Shown here: positions 42,188-51,019 of the stretch, one piece after another
How the letters are laid out: every line of letters begins with the position of its first letter
Position numbering within the stretch: position 1 is the stretch's first letter
DNA from: an uncultured Gemmiger sp.
GTDB lineage: Bacteria > Bacillota > Clostridia > Oscillospirales > Ruminococcaceae
Assembly (NCBI GenBank): GCA_944386495.1
Contig: CALXBE010000003.1
Coordinates: 1 to 64,000 of the forward strand
Direction of reading: 5' to 3'
DNA: 64,000 bases
Notes under the pieces: model-generated
The model's database searches: none
Told to the model about the DNA's origin: nothing
The model's input: only the letters and a program-made list of their open reading frames with translations
Translations under genes and position numbers: made by a program

Positions 42188-42337
42188 GAAAAGGGAGTAG
42201 TTGCAATTCGCTCTGCCAACATCCCGATGTATTCCGGGGCATCCGGAGTCCGTCTGGCGGAGCGGGCCACCGCTTTTTTGGAGGTAACAAGACTTTTCGG
42301 CAGGGCCGTAGTGCCCCCTGCCGGGAAGTCTTTTTTT
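42188..42337 (+). ncRNA. yybP-ykoY-type manganese riboswitch with terminator
   Basis: The leader contains the family landmarks AAAAGGGAGTAG (42189-42200) and, after a branched GC-rich centre, CCACCGCTTTTTTGGAGGTAA then CAAGACTTTT (42288-42297), closing a basal AAAAG/CTTTT helix. A terminator stem (42291-42305 with 42316-42330) and T7 (42331-42337) begin within the closing strand, so ligand binding should prevent termination. Established members sense Mn and control exporters and P-type ATPases. The downstream gene fits. The assignment rests on sequence pattern only. Confidence 0.82.
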
Positions 42338-42380
42338 ATTTCCGGCAGACAGAAATCCAGATAAAAGTGAGGAACAGAGT

Positions 42381-44993
42381 ATGGAAAAAAATTATTTCAA
42401 CCGCTCTCCCGAGGAATCCCTTCAGCTGCTGGAAACCACCAGCGGAGGGCTTTCCTCCCACCAGGCCGCCCAGCGGCTGGAGCAGTACGGCCCCAACAAG
42501 CTGGCCGAGGGAGAAAAGCAAAGTGTCTTGCAGGTATTCCTGTCCCAGTTCAAAGACCTGCTGGTGGTGATTCTGATCATTGCCGCCATCATCTCCATGG
42601 TTTCGGGGAACCTGGAAAGCACCCTGGTCATCTTTGCCGTTCTCATTATGAACGCCATCCTGGGGACCGTACAGTATTTTAAAGCGGAAAAATCCCTGGA
42701 AAGCCTGAAAGCCATGAGCGCTCCCTCCGCCAAGGTCCTCCGGGGCGGGCAGCGGATGGAGCTGCCCAGCGACCAGATCGTTCCCGGAGATATAATTGAA
42801 CTGGAAGCCGGAGACCTGGTGGTAGCCGACGGACGGCTTCTCAACAGCTGGTCCCTGAAAATCAATGAAAGCTCCCTTACCGGTGAATCCGAGGCAGTGG
42901 AAAAAATCAGCCAAGCCCTGGAAGGGGAGGAAATCCCCCTGGGCGACCAGAAAAACATGGTCTTCTCCGGTTCCCTGGTCACCTACGGCCGCGGCGTGAT
43001 GGTGGTCACTGCCACCGGCATGAGTTCCCAGCTGGGACAAATTGCCACCCTGATGAACCAGACCCAGCAACGGAAAACGCCTCTCCAGAAAAACCTGGAC
43101 GACTTTTCCGGCAAACTGGCCGCCGTCATTATGGTCATCTGTGCCGGTGTCTTCCTTCTCTCGGTTTTCCGTAGCCACATGAGCCTGCTGGATTCCCTCA
43201 TGTTCGCCGTAGCTCTGGCCGTGGCCGCCATTCCCGAGGCTCTCAGCTCCATAGTCACCATCGTGCTGGCCATGGGCACCCAGAAAATGGCCCGGCAGAA
43301 TGCCATCATCAAGGAATTGAAGGCAGTGGAAAGCCTGGGCTCTGTCCAGGTCATCTGCTCGGATAAGACCGGCACCCTGACCCAGAACCGGATGACGGTG
43401 CAAAACCTCTGGGCTGACGGAAAACTTACCAAGGACACCGACTTGGAACTGGCCAACGATGCCCAGCGCACCCTTTTGAAAATCGGTCTGCTGGACAGCG
43501 ATGCCACCCTGGACCCCAACACCGGGGCTGCAGTGGGCGACCCCACCGAGGTAGCTCTGGTCCAGCTGGGGGCTAGGTTTGGAGTGGAGGAGCAGGCTTA
43601 CCGCCGTCAGCATCCCCGTCTGGCCGAGCTGGCCTTTGACTCGGACCGGAAGCTGATGAGCACCCTCTACGACACCGACCAGGGCCCCATGCTCTATACC
43701 AAGGGCGCCATTGATGTGCTGCTGGACCGTTCCACCAAGCTCCTGACCGCCCAGGGCGCTGTTCCCCTCACCCCGGAACTTCGCCAGGAGATTCAGCAGG
43801 TGAACCAGGAGCAGTCTGAAAACGGTCTCCGGGTGCTGGCCTTTGCCCAGCGGCCTCTGGAGGAGGCCCGGCTCCTCACCCTGGAAGACGAGCAGGACTA
43901 CACCTTTGTAGGTCTGGTCTCCATGATCGACCCGCCGCGGCCTGAAAGTATTCAGGCTGTGGCCCAGGCCCGTCAGGCCGGCATCCGCACCGTTATGATC
44001 ACCGGCGACCACAAGGTCACCGCCACCGCCATTGCCAAGCAGATCGGGATTTTCCAGCCCGGCGACCTGGCCCTGGACGGGGTGGAACTGGCCCGGATGA
44101 GTGATGAAGAACTGGACGAAAAGCTGGCCCAGATTTCGGTCTATGCCCGGGTATCTCCCGAGCATAAGATTCGGATCGTCTCCGCCTGGCAGCGCCGGGG
44201 CTGCATTGCCGCCATGACCGGCGACGGTGTCAACGATGCCCCCGCCCTGAAAAAGGCGGATGTAGGCGTAGCCATGGGCATCACCGGCACAGAGGTGAGC
44301 AAGGATGCCGCCGCCATGATTCTGGCTGACGACAACTTTGCCACCATTGTAAAGGCAGTTCTCAACGGACGGAGCGTCTACGCCAACATCCGCAGCGCCA
44401 TCCAGTTCCTGCTTTCCGGCAACATGGCTGCCATTCTGGCTGTTATCTACGCATCCCTGGCCGGGCTGTCCGTGCCCTTCCAGCCGGTACACCTGCTCTT
44501 TATCAACCTGCTTACCGACAGCCTTCCCGCCATTGCCCTGGGCATGGAGCCCGCCCGGCCCGGTCTTATGGACCAGAAGCCCCGGGACCCCAACGCTTCC
44601 ATGATGGACCGGCCCATGCTCACCCAGGTATTTGCTCAGGGGCTTCTCATTGGCATTGCTTCCATGACCGCCTTCCACATTGGTCTCGCTCAGGGGGGCG
44701 CTGCTCTGGCCAGCACCATGGCTTTTGCCACCCTCACCCTGGCCCGGCTTTTCCACGGCTTCAACTGCCGGGGCAAAGAGTCCATCTTCCGGCTGGGACT
44801 GGGGTCCAACCCCTTCTCCCTCATGGCTTTTGCCGCCGGGATCCTCCTGCTCTCCCTGGTGCTCTTTGTGCCCGCACTGGAAGGTCTGTTCCTGGTAGCT
44901 CCCCTTACCGGGGCTCAGCTGGGATACATCCTTCTGCTGGCCTTCCTGCCTACCCTTCTCATCCAGCTTTCCCGGGTGATTCGGGGACGGTAA
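42381..44993 (+). CDS. P-type cation-transporting ATPase, P2 type, probably Mn/Ca export
   Basis: The 870-residue pump has an N-terminal cation-ATPase domain (SPEESLQLLETT), helix pairs, and the A-domain TGES (SSLTGESEAVEKI). M4 has PEAL (AAIPEALSSIVTIVLAMG), the phosphorylation site is CSDKTGTLTQN, and the ATP region has KGAIDVLL and the hinge TGDGVNDAPALKKADVGVAMG. M6 carries NLLTDSLPAIALG. The sequence resembles PacL/PMCA-type Ca pumps. The riboswitch in its leader points to Mn export. The start follows a GAGGAA site. Confidence 0.93.
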   Translation: MEKNYFNRSPEESLQLLETTSGGLSSHQAAQRLEQYGPNKLAEGEKQSVLQVFLSQFKDLLVVILIIAAIISMVSGNLESTLVIFAVLIMNAILGTVQYFKAEKSLESLKAMSAPSAKVLRGGQRMELPSDQIVPGDIIELEAGDLVVADGRLLNSWSLKINESSLTGESEAVEKISQALEGEEIPLGDQKNMVFSGSLVTYGRGVMVVTATGMSSQLGQIATLMNQTQQRKTPLQKNLDDFSGKLAAVIMVICAGVFLLSVFRSHMSLLDSLMFAVALAVAAIPEALSSIVTIVLAMGTQKMARQNAIIKELKAVESLGSVQVICSDKTGTLTQNRMTVQNLWADGKLTKDTDLELANDAQRTLLKIGLLDSDATLDPNTGAAVGDPTEVALVQLGARFGVEEQAYRRQHPRLAELAFDSDRKLMSTLYDTDQGPMLYTKGAIDVLLDRSTKLLTAQGAVPLTPELRQEIQQVNQEQSENGLRVLAFAQRPLEEARLLTLEDEQDYTFVGLVSMIDPPRPESIQAVAQARQAGIRTVMITGDHKVTATAIAKQIGIFQPGDLALDGVELARMSDEELDEKLAQISVYARVSPEHKIRIVSAWQRRGCIAAMTGDGVNDAPALKKADVGVAMGITGTEVSKDAAAMILADDNFATIVKAVLNGRSVYANIRSAIQFLLSGNMAAILAVIYASLAGLSVPFQPVHLLFINLLTDSLPAIALGMEPARPGLMDQKPRDPNASMMDRPMLTQVFAQGLLIGIASMTAFHIGLAQGGAALASTMAFATLTLARLFHGFNCRGKESIFRLGLGSNPFSLMAFAAGILLLSLVLFVPALEGLFLVAPLTGAQLGYILLLAFLPTLLIQLSRVIRGR

Positions 44994-45013
44994 GGATTCC
45001 CTTCTGCAAACAA

Positions 45014-45058
45014 AATGCGGCGCTCTCTCCCTTTTGGGAAAGAGCGCCGCTCTTTTTA
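45014..45058. terminator. Terminator between convergent ATPase and glycosyltransferase genes
   Basis: ATGCGGCGCTCT-type arms (45015-45026 and 45043-45054) enclose a small inner stem. T5 follows, with A residues on the other side. Confidence 0.88.
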
Positions 45059-45065
45059 TTTTAAA

Positions 45066-46088
45066 TCAGTTGAACTTGAAGAGCTTCCGGCTCAGACGGT
45101 AAGCTGCAATTCCCAGCTTCCGCCCCCCTTCTCCCGGCAGGTTGGTGGCGGCGCAGGTGAGGGTATGCCGGAGCATATCATACAGCCGCTGGTCTTTCTC
45201 CCTGATGTGGACCCACAGTTCTTCCCGCTTTTTCAGGCTTTCCTCGCTGCCTTCCAGCATCAGGAACACGCTGCAGATGGTGACCATCATGGCCAGGTAC
45301 TGCTTCATATAATTCTTGAGCCGCTTCTGTTCCGGCGGCAGAGCAAACAGGTCAGGGGAATCCAGCATGATTTTGGTGACCCGAAGCTGCTGGTCCATCC
45401 GGCCCATCATCACCTTCTCGTTTACCGACTGGTCGGCCCGGCCGATGAAGTACCGGTACAGGTCCAGGTCATAGTAAATCATGCTCTCCACCCAGGGCAG
45501 AGGCTGGTAGACAAACACATTGTCCACATAGAAGGTATGCTTGGGCAGCTTGAGGCCGCAGTCCCGGAGAAGCTGAGTGCGGTAGATGACGCTGTGCATA
45601 AGCAGGAACTGTCCGGGCAGGAAGGGCCGGGTATGCCGCCAGGTAAAGGGGCGGTTGACCGGGAACACATTCTTGTATCGCACCACCTTCTGGGTGTTGT
45701 CCTCCACATGCTCATACACATAGTTGCAGATGATCATATCCAGGGGCTTTTTCATGGCAGCGATCCGGCGGAGCTTGTCCATAACAGCCAGCAGGCTGTC
45801 CTTGTCCAGCCAGTCGTCGCTGTCCACCACCTTGTAGTAGAGGCCGCTGGCGTTGGCCAGGCCCTGGTTGACCCCTTCTCCGTGGCCGCCATTGGGCTGA
45901 TGGATCACCCGGATGATGTCGGGGTACTCCCTGGCCCACCGGTCCGCAATGGCAGGGGTTTCGTCCTTGCTGCCGTCGTCAATGAGGATGATTTCGGCTT
46001 CCTCTCCGGCCACCAGCAGGCTTTTGATACACTTGTCCATGTAGGCGGCAGAGTTGTAGCAGGGCACTCCAAAGGTTATGAGTTTCAT
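45066..46088 (-). CDS. Glycosyltransferase family 2
   Basis: The 340-residue protein opens with the GT-A fold signature VPCYNSAAYMDKCIKSLL and has IILIDDGSKDETPAI and the metal-binding DxD in KVVDSDDWLDKDSLL. The C-terminal half is helical with no clear membrane span. It transfers a sugar from a nucleotide donor to a cell-surface acceptor. Donor and acceptor cannot be read from sequence. It is the last gene of the murD operon, 33 bp after the PLP enzyme gene, with an AGGAGG site. Confidence 0.88.
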   Translation of the reverse strand: MKLITFGVPCYNSAAYMDKCIKSLLVAGEEAEIILIDDGSKDETPAIADRWAREYPDIIRVIHQPNGGHGEGVNQGLANASGLYYKVVDSDDWLDKDSLLAVMDKLRRIAAMKKPLDMIICNYVYEHVEDNTQKVVRYKNVFPVNRPFTWRHTRPFLPGQFLLMHSVIYRTQLLRDCGLKLPKHTFYVDNVFVYQPLPWVESMIYYDLDLYRYFIGRADQSVNEKVMMGRMDQQLRVTKIMLDSPDLFALPPEQKRLKNYMKQYLAMMVTICSVFLMLEGSEESLKKREELWVHIREKDQRLYDMLRHTLTCAATNLPGEGGRKLGIAAYRLSRKLFKFN

Positions 46089-46121
46089 AATTCTTCCTCC
46101 TGTCTTTTGGCTTTAGTCAAG

Positions 46122-47387
46122 TCAATCCTGAGAGAAATAGGCTTTTTTCAGGGCCAGAAGCACTCCGGCCCGGCTGGCGGTGAAGTTGAGGCCCCCCTGG
46201 AGGTAACAGGCATAGGGAGGCCGGATAGGCCCGTCGCAGCTCAGTTCAATGCTGCTGCCCAGGGTGAAGGCTCCCGCAGCCATGACCACCTCGCTGTCAT
46301 ACCCGGGCATGGCATAGGGTTCCGGGGAAACATAGCTGTCCACCGGACTGCCGCTCTGGATGCCTACACAGAAGCCGGTGAGAGCCTGGGCGCTGCCTGC
46401 CTCAAAGCAGGTGACAATGTCATTGTGGTCCTCCCAGTATTTGGGGGTGGGGTTCTTTCCCATCAATTCCAGAATGCACTGGGCATAGACGGCGGTTTTC
46501 AGGGCCTCGCAGGTGACGCCGGGGGCATAGTAAATGCCCAGGTAAAGCTGCCGCAGCACATCCAGGGTGCAGCCCAGCTCCCGGCCGATTCCGGGACAGG
46601 TGAGCCGGTGGGCACATTTTTCCACCAGGTCCTTCCGGCCTGCAATATAACCGCCGGTGGGGGCAATGCCGCCGCCGGCATTTTTGATCAGGCTGCCCAC
46701 CATCAGGTCGGCGCCCACCTGAATGGGTTCCCGCTTCTGGGTGAATTCTCCATAGCAGTTGTCCACCATGACCACAATATCCGGGTTGGCGGCCTTGACG
46801 GTTTTGATCACCTTTTCGATGGTATCCAGGTCAAAGGCATTCCGCACCGTATACCCCCGGCTCCGCTGGATGTGGCAGACGGTGGCTCCGGGTGCCTGGG
46901 CAGCAATGGCCTCATAGTCCGGCTGCCAGTCCTTTGTCAGGGGAACTTCCTTATAATGGATTCCATACTCCTGAAGGGTGCCGAATCCCCGGCCGCTCTC
47001 CCCTTTTCCGATGACGCTTTCCAGGGTGTCATAGGGGGCGCCGGTGGCGGCCAACAGGGTGTCTCCTGCCCGGAGCAATCCAAAGAGGGCTACAGTCAGG
47101 GCATGGGTGCCGGAGAGAAAATGGCTCCGGCAGAGGGCATCCTCTGCCCCCACCACCTGGGCAAAGACCTGGTCCAGCTTCTCCCGGCCCATGTCATCGT
47201 AACCATAGCCGGTAGACCCCACCAAATGGGTGGCAGAAACCTTGTTGTCGGTGAAAGCCCGGAGCATTTTCAACTGATTGTAATCCCGAATCTCCTCCAG
47301 GTGGGCAAATTGTTCCTTGCAAAGCTCCAAAGCCTTGGCATCCAGGTCCAGCAGCTCCTGGGGAAAATCATAAAATTCCTCTATCAT
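46122..47387 (-). CDS. PLP-dependent methionine gamma-lyase-family protein (YnbB/aluminium-resistance type)
   Basis: The 421-residue protein belongs to the fold-type I Cys/Met metabolism PLP enzymes: HFLSGTHALTVALFGLL near the cofactor, VMVDNCYGEFTQKREP with the PLP-binding Asp, and MVGSLIKNAGGGIAPTGGYIAG carrying the Schiff-base lysine. It matches the group often annotated as aluminium resistance protein, whose reaction is not settled. The start has a weak AAGGAAA site. It is 6 bp after the acetyltransferase gene. Confidence 0.88.
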   Translation of the reverse strand: MIEEFYDFPQELLDLDAKALELCKEQFAHLEEIRDYNQLKMLRAFTDNKVSATHLVGSTGYGYDDMGREKLDQVFAQVVGAEDALCRSHFLSGTHALTVALFGLLRAGDTLLAATGAPYDTLESVIGKGESGRGFGTLQEYGIHYKEVPLTKDWQPDYEAIAAQAPGATVCHIQRSRGYTVRNAFDLDTIEKVIKTVKAANPDIVVMVDNCYGEFTQKREPIQVGADLMVGSLIKNAGGGIAPTGGYIAGRKDLVEKCAHRLTCPGIGRELGCTLDVLRQLYLGIYYAPGVTCEALKTAVYAQCILELMGKNPTPKYWEDHNDIVTCFEAGSAQALTGFCVGIQSGSPVDSYVSPEPYAMPGYDSEVVMAAGAFTLGSSIELSCDGPIRPPYACYLQGGLNFTASRAGVLLALKKAYFSQD

Positions 47388-47393
47388 TCTGTA

Positions 47394-48134
47394 TTATTTC
47401 CTTTTATTATACAAATAGTATTCTTTTTCCGCAGTCATACCCATTCTTTTATAAAACGCCTTCCGGGGCGGAAGGCAGAGAAGGCAGGGGGTCTTCCCTT
47501 CCTGCATCATCCGGTTTCCCAGGGCGGCGATGAGCCATCCGCCCAGACCCTGGCCCCGGAACTCCGGGCGGGTATACCCTTGGGTAAGGTAGGCCCACCG
47601 GTCGGTCATCCCCGAAACGCTTACCCCGCAGACCAGCCGTTCTTCCAGGGTCAGCGCCCAACACCGCCCCAGATTATGGTTGACCCGGATGCAGGACTGG
47701 GCATAAAAGTTTTCCTGTTCCTCCGGGCTTTCCTCTTCCAGCACCAGCCGGGAGAACTCCATAAGGGAAGGCCGGGTGACCAGCCGGGTCCCGGCAGGAG
47801 GTTCTTCTGAAACCCGGCTCGAACCTTGGTAGGCAGTGAGGATTTCCTCCTTTTCCCAGCCGGGAAGATGGAGTTCCTCCCCCATCAGCCGGGAGATGCC
47901 CAGAAAGCCCAGGAAGCTGTCCAGCTCCTCCGGGTCGAAGTTTCCTGCCGCCGTGGCCAGGCTTCCCTGAATCATCAGAGCGCCCTCCCGGGAGAGGAAA
48001 AAGTGAAATCCGGCGGCCGGTTTCTCCCCGAACAGGGTCAGGGCGCTTTCCATCATGGGTTCCAGGCAGATCCTGCCCCGGACCATTTCCCGGAATTTTT
48101 CCTGCTGGGCAGGGGTGGTCACCTGTGATATCAT
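47394..48134 (-). CDS. GNAT-family N-acetyltransferase
   Basis: The 246-residue protein has a GNAT core in its C-terminal half: a strand with ALTLEERLVCGVSVSG, the acetyl-CoA loop YTRPEFRGQGLGGWLIAAL, and the end CLPPRKAFYKRMGM. The N-terminal ~130 residues match nothing I recognise. The ATG overlaps the murD stop by 4 bp (ATGA), so it is translationally coupled. The substrate is unknown. Confidence 0.85.
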   Translation of the reverse strand: MISQVTTPAQQEKFREMVRGRICLEPMMESALTLFGEKPAAGFHFFLSREGALMIQGSLATAAGNFDPEELDSFLGFLGISRLMGEELHLPGWEKEEILTAYQGSSRVSEEPPAGTRLVTRPSLMEFSRLVLEEESPEEQENFYAQSCIRVNHNLGRCWALTLEERLVCGVSVSGMTDRWAYLTQGYTRPEFRGQGLGGWLIAALGNRMMQEGKTPCLLCLPPRKAFYKRMGMTAEKEYYLYNKRK

Positions 48135-49525
48135 TTCAGGTTGTTGACGATTTCCTTGTAATGGCGGCCCCGGACCTCAAAGTTGGGGTAGAGGTCAAAG
48201 CTGGCGCTGGCGGGGGACAGGCTGACCACATCCCCAGGCTGGGCAGCCTGGCGGGCCAGGGCCACAGCCTCTTCCATCCCCTCTGCGTGAAGGATGTTAA
48301 TGGCGCCCTCCTTATAATCGGGGTTAGCTTTCAGGGCAGCCTCGATTCGGGGGCCGGTGGCACCCATGAGGATGAGGGTCTTTACATGGGCCAGCAGTTC
48401 GGGGGCCAAAGGCTCATAGGGAATCTTCTTGTCATATCCCCCTGCAATGAGGATAATTTTCTGGTCAAAGCTCCGAAGTCCTGCAATGGTCCGGGTGGGG
48501 CTGGAGGCAATGCTGTCGTTGTAATAGGTCACCCCGTCCAGGGTCCGTACCGGCTCGATCCGGTGTTCTACCCCTGTGAAGGTGGATCCCACCTGGGCCA
48601 TGGCCTCCACCGGCACACTGCCCCAGACGGCGGCAATGGCGGCCAGAAGGTTTTCAATATTGTGAAGTCCCCGCAGTTTGACCTTGCTCTGTTCCAGCAC
48701 CGGAGTGACCACTCCGTCCTGGGCATAGCAGAGCCAGCCGTCGGACCGGAGGAAGGCCCCTCGGTCGGTTTCCCGCAGCCGGGTGAACCAGACCTGGGTC
48801 CCCTTGCAGTCGGAGGCCATTCCCCGGCTCACATCGTTTTCCAGGCCCAGGACCTGACGGCTGTCGGCATCCTGGTAGAGGAGGATATTCCGCTTGGCGT
48901 CAATATACTCCTGCATATCCTTGTGATGGTCCAGGTGGTTGGGGGTCACATTGGTGACCACTGCGATTTTGGGGCTCTTCCGCATGCTGATAAGCTGGAA
49001 GCTGGACAGTTCCACCACCGCCACATCCTCCGGGCCGACCTGGTCCAGAAGGGGCAGGAGGGGAGTTCCGATGTTTCCCCCCAGCCAGACCTTCCGGCCT
49101 GCGGCCTCAAACATTTTGGCAATCAGGGTGGTGGTAGTGGTCTTTCCGTCGCTGCCGGTCACTGCCACCAGAGGGCAGGGGCAGAACTCAAAGAAGAGTT
49201 CCATCTCACTGGTGATTTTTGCCCCCTTGGCCCCGGCTTCCTGCAAAGCAGGGGTGTAATATTCAAAGCCGGGAGTCCGCATAATAATATCCTGACCTTC
49301 CAGTCCTTTCAGGTAATCCCGGCCCAGGGAAAGGCGGATAGGCAGTTCCTTCAGCATTTCCCCGGTTTTTCCAAATTCCTCCAGGAAGGCTTTCTGGTCA
49401 CAAAGGGTGACCTCTCCTCCCATTTTCACAAACTGAGGAATCAGCTGTTTATGGCTGACTCCACATCCAATGAACGCCACCTTCCGGCCCTGGATCATGG
49501 CCCGGAGCTGCTCTGCTGGCTGCAT
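48131..49525 (-). CDS. murD: UDP-N-acetylmuramoyl-alanine--D-glutamate ligase
   Basis: It adds D-Glu to the peptidoglycan precursor. The 464-residue protein has an N-terminal Rossmann-like UDP-binding domain (GRKVAFIGCGVSHKQLIPQF) and the ATP loop VAVTGSDGKTTTTTLIAKM. NVTPNHLDHHKDMQEYIDAK with the carbamylated-lysine region follows. The C-terminal domain starts at GVEHRIEPVRTLDGVTYYNDSIASSPTRT and ends SLSPASASFDLYPNFEVRG. It has an AAGGAGG site and its own promoter, and heads a four-gene operon rather than a classical dcw cluster. Confidence 0.95.
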   Translation of the reverse strand: MQPAEQLRAMIQGRKVAFIGCGVSHKQLIPQFVKMGGEVTLCDQKAFLEEFGKTGEMLKELPIRLSLGRDYLKGLEGQDIIMRTPGFEYYTPALQEAGAKGAKITSEMELFFEFCPCPLVAVTGSDGKTTTTTLIAKMFEAAGRKVWLGGNIGTPLLPLLDQVGPEDVAVVELSSFQLISMRKSPKIAVVTNVTPNHLDHHKDMQEYIDAKRNILLYQDADSRQVLGLENDVSRGMASDCKGTQVWFTRLRETDRGAFLRSDGWLCYAQDGVVTPVLEQSKVKLRGLHNIENLLAAIAAVWGSVPVEAMAQVGSTFTGVEHRIEPVRTLDGVTYYNDSIASSPTRTIAGLRSFDQKIILIAGGYDKKIPYEPLAPELLAHVKTLILMGATGPRIEAALKANPDYKEGAINILHAEGMEEAVALARQAAQPGDVVSLSPASASFDLYPNFEVRGRHYKEIVNNLK

Positions 49526-49560
49526 GGCTGTTCCTCCTTCTTATAGGCATATATATAGTT

Positions 49561-49589
49561 ATTATACCGCCTTCCCGGCTATTCTGCAA
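49561..49589 (-). promoter_or_regulatory. Promoter of the murD operon
   Basis: On the minus strand TTGCAG (49589-49584), a 17-bp spacer and TATAAT (49566-49561), about 36 bp before murD. Confidence 0.8.
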
Positions 49590-49653
49590 TGAGAATAGAG
49601 CCTTTTTGTTCTACATAAAATACCATTGAATCTTTTTCAGGGAGGGGATTTTT

Positions 49654-50961
49654 ATGCCGGTCTGGCTTTGTCTTTTATTCTGTCTCCTCTTTACCGGCTG
49701 CGGCTCTTCCCAGGAGCCCTTTATCTGGCAGGCAGACAGTTACCCGGTGAACCTGGACCCCCAAATCACCCGGGAGGAGGGGGATTTGCTGGCCATCCGG
49801 CACCTTTACCGGGGATTGTTCGCTTTGGATGAAGCGGGGGAACCCCAACCGGAGGGCTGTGAGGAATACACCCTCTCCCCCGACGGATCCACCGCCACCT
49901 TCACATTGAAGGAGGACCTGACCTGGTGGGACGGGGTCCCGGTCACCAGCCGGGACTATGCCTTTGGGGTGAGCCGGGCCCAGGACCCGGACACCGGAAG
50001 CCCTTACCGTGAGGAGTTGGAAGGGATTCTTTCCCTGGACTGTCCCGATGACCGGACCATGGTGGTCACTCTGGCGGAGGGTGCCGACCCAACCCGGCTT
50101 TTCGCATCCCCCGGGACCTATCCCTGCCGGGAGGATTTTTTCCGCTCCTGTGAAGGGAGTTACGGGCTTTCCACAGAAACGGTGCTGGGCTGCGGGTACT
50201 ACCGGCTTTCCTCCTGGGGGGCCGAGGCCATGACCCTGACCCGGTGTCAGGGGGAAGGAATCGAAACTTTTCGGATTGCCGGTCCCCAGTGGGAAGGCAG
50301 TCCCACTGGATGGCTGGAGACCGCCGATGAGGGGATTCCTATGATTACCTGGGCCCTTCTTCTCAATCCGGACCAACCGGTCTTTACCCAGCCCCAAATC
50401 TGTCAGGCCTTTGCCGCCGCCCTCTATTCTGCCGACCTCTCCCCCGGCCCCGGGTTTATTCCGGCACGGCAGCTTTTTCCTCCCACCTTGGGAGAGGAGG
50501 ACTGTCTCCCGGATTTGGGCCAGCCGGGCCCGCTCCTTTGGGAAGGACTGAAAGCCCTGGGCCAGGATGGGATAAAGGGGCTCACCCTGTTGGCTCCGGA
50601 GGATTCCCAATTCGAGGATTTGGTCAATGGTATAAATCAGGAATTGCAGCAGCAGCTGGGGGTGTTCTGTTCGGTGGAGCGGGTGGAAAGTTCCGCTCTG
50701 CTGGAACGGGTCGAGGCGGGAGAATATGACTTGGCTCTGGTGCCCTGTCAGCCTCAGTCCGGTTCCGGAGAGGAGTTATTTGCCCGGTGGGCAGCCCTGG
50801 CCGGGTCCCAGGCTGAATCTCAGGAAGGGCTTCTCGGTGAGTGCCGGGTGATTCCCCTTTTCCATCAGGTTTTCCGGCTGAAAACCAGTCAGACGGTGGA
50901 GGGGCTTTGGATTTCGCCCTACACAGGAAGCCCCGACCTGAACCATGCCTCTTACCCCTGA
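49654..50961 (+). CDS. Solute-binding lipoprotein, extracellular family 5 (peptide/nickel type)
   Basis: The 435-residue protein has a short signal peptide with a lipobox ending LLFTGC (C16). Family 5 features follow: PVNLDPQITREEGDLLAIRHLYRGLFALDE, then YTLSPDGSTATFTLKEDLTWWDGVPVTSRDYAFGVSRAQDP. It is shorter than typical OppA (about 500-550). No permease or ATPase genes adjoin, so it is an orphan binding protein that must use another transporter or act as a sensor. The start follows GGGAGGGG. A TAAAAT -10 lies 37 bp upstream without a clear -35. Confidence 0.85.
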   Translation: MPVWLCLLFCLLFTGCGSSQEPFIWQADSYPVNLDPQITREEGDLLAIRHLYRGLFALDEAGEPQPEGCEEYTLSPDGSTATFTLKEDLTWWDGVPVTSRDYAFGVSRAQDPDTGSPYREELEGILSLDCPDDRTMVVTLAEGADPTRLFASPGTYPCREDFFRSCEGSYGLSTETVLGCGYYRLSSWGAEAMTLTRCQGEGIETFRIAGPQWEGSPTGWLETADEGIPMITWALLLNPDQPVFTQPQICQAFAAALYSADLSPGPGFIPARQLFPPTLGEEDCLPDLGQPGPLLWEGLKALGQDGIKGLTLLAPEDSQFEDLVNGINQELQQQLGVFCSVERVESSALLERVEAGEYDLALVPCQPQSGSGEELFARWAALAGSQAESQEGLLGECRVIPLFHQVFRLKTSQTVEGLWISPYTGSPDLNHASYP

Positions 50962-50970
50962 GAAAAAGGA

Positions 50971-51006
50971 AAAGGCAGCAGAGAACCAAATCTCTGCTGC
51001 CTTTTT
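50971..51006. terminator. Terminator between the lipoprotein gene and prs
   Basis: AAAGGCAGCAGAGA (50971-50984) pairs with TCTCTGCTGCCTTT (50991-51004), with A residues before and T5 after. It serves both convergent genes. Confidence 0.9.
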
Positions 51007-51019
51007 GTTTCTGATTAAA

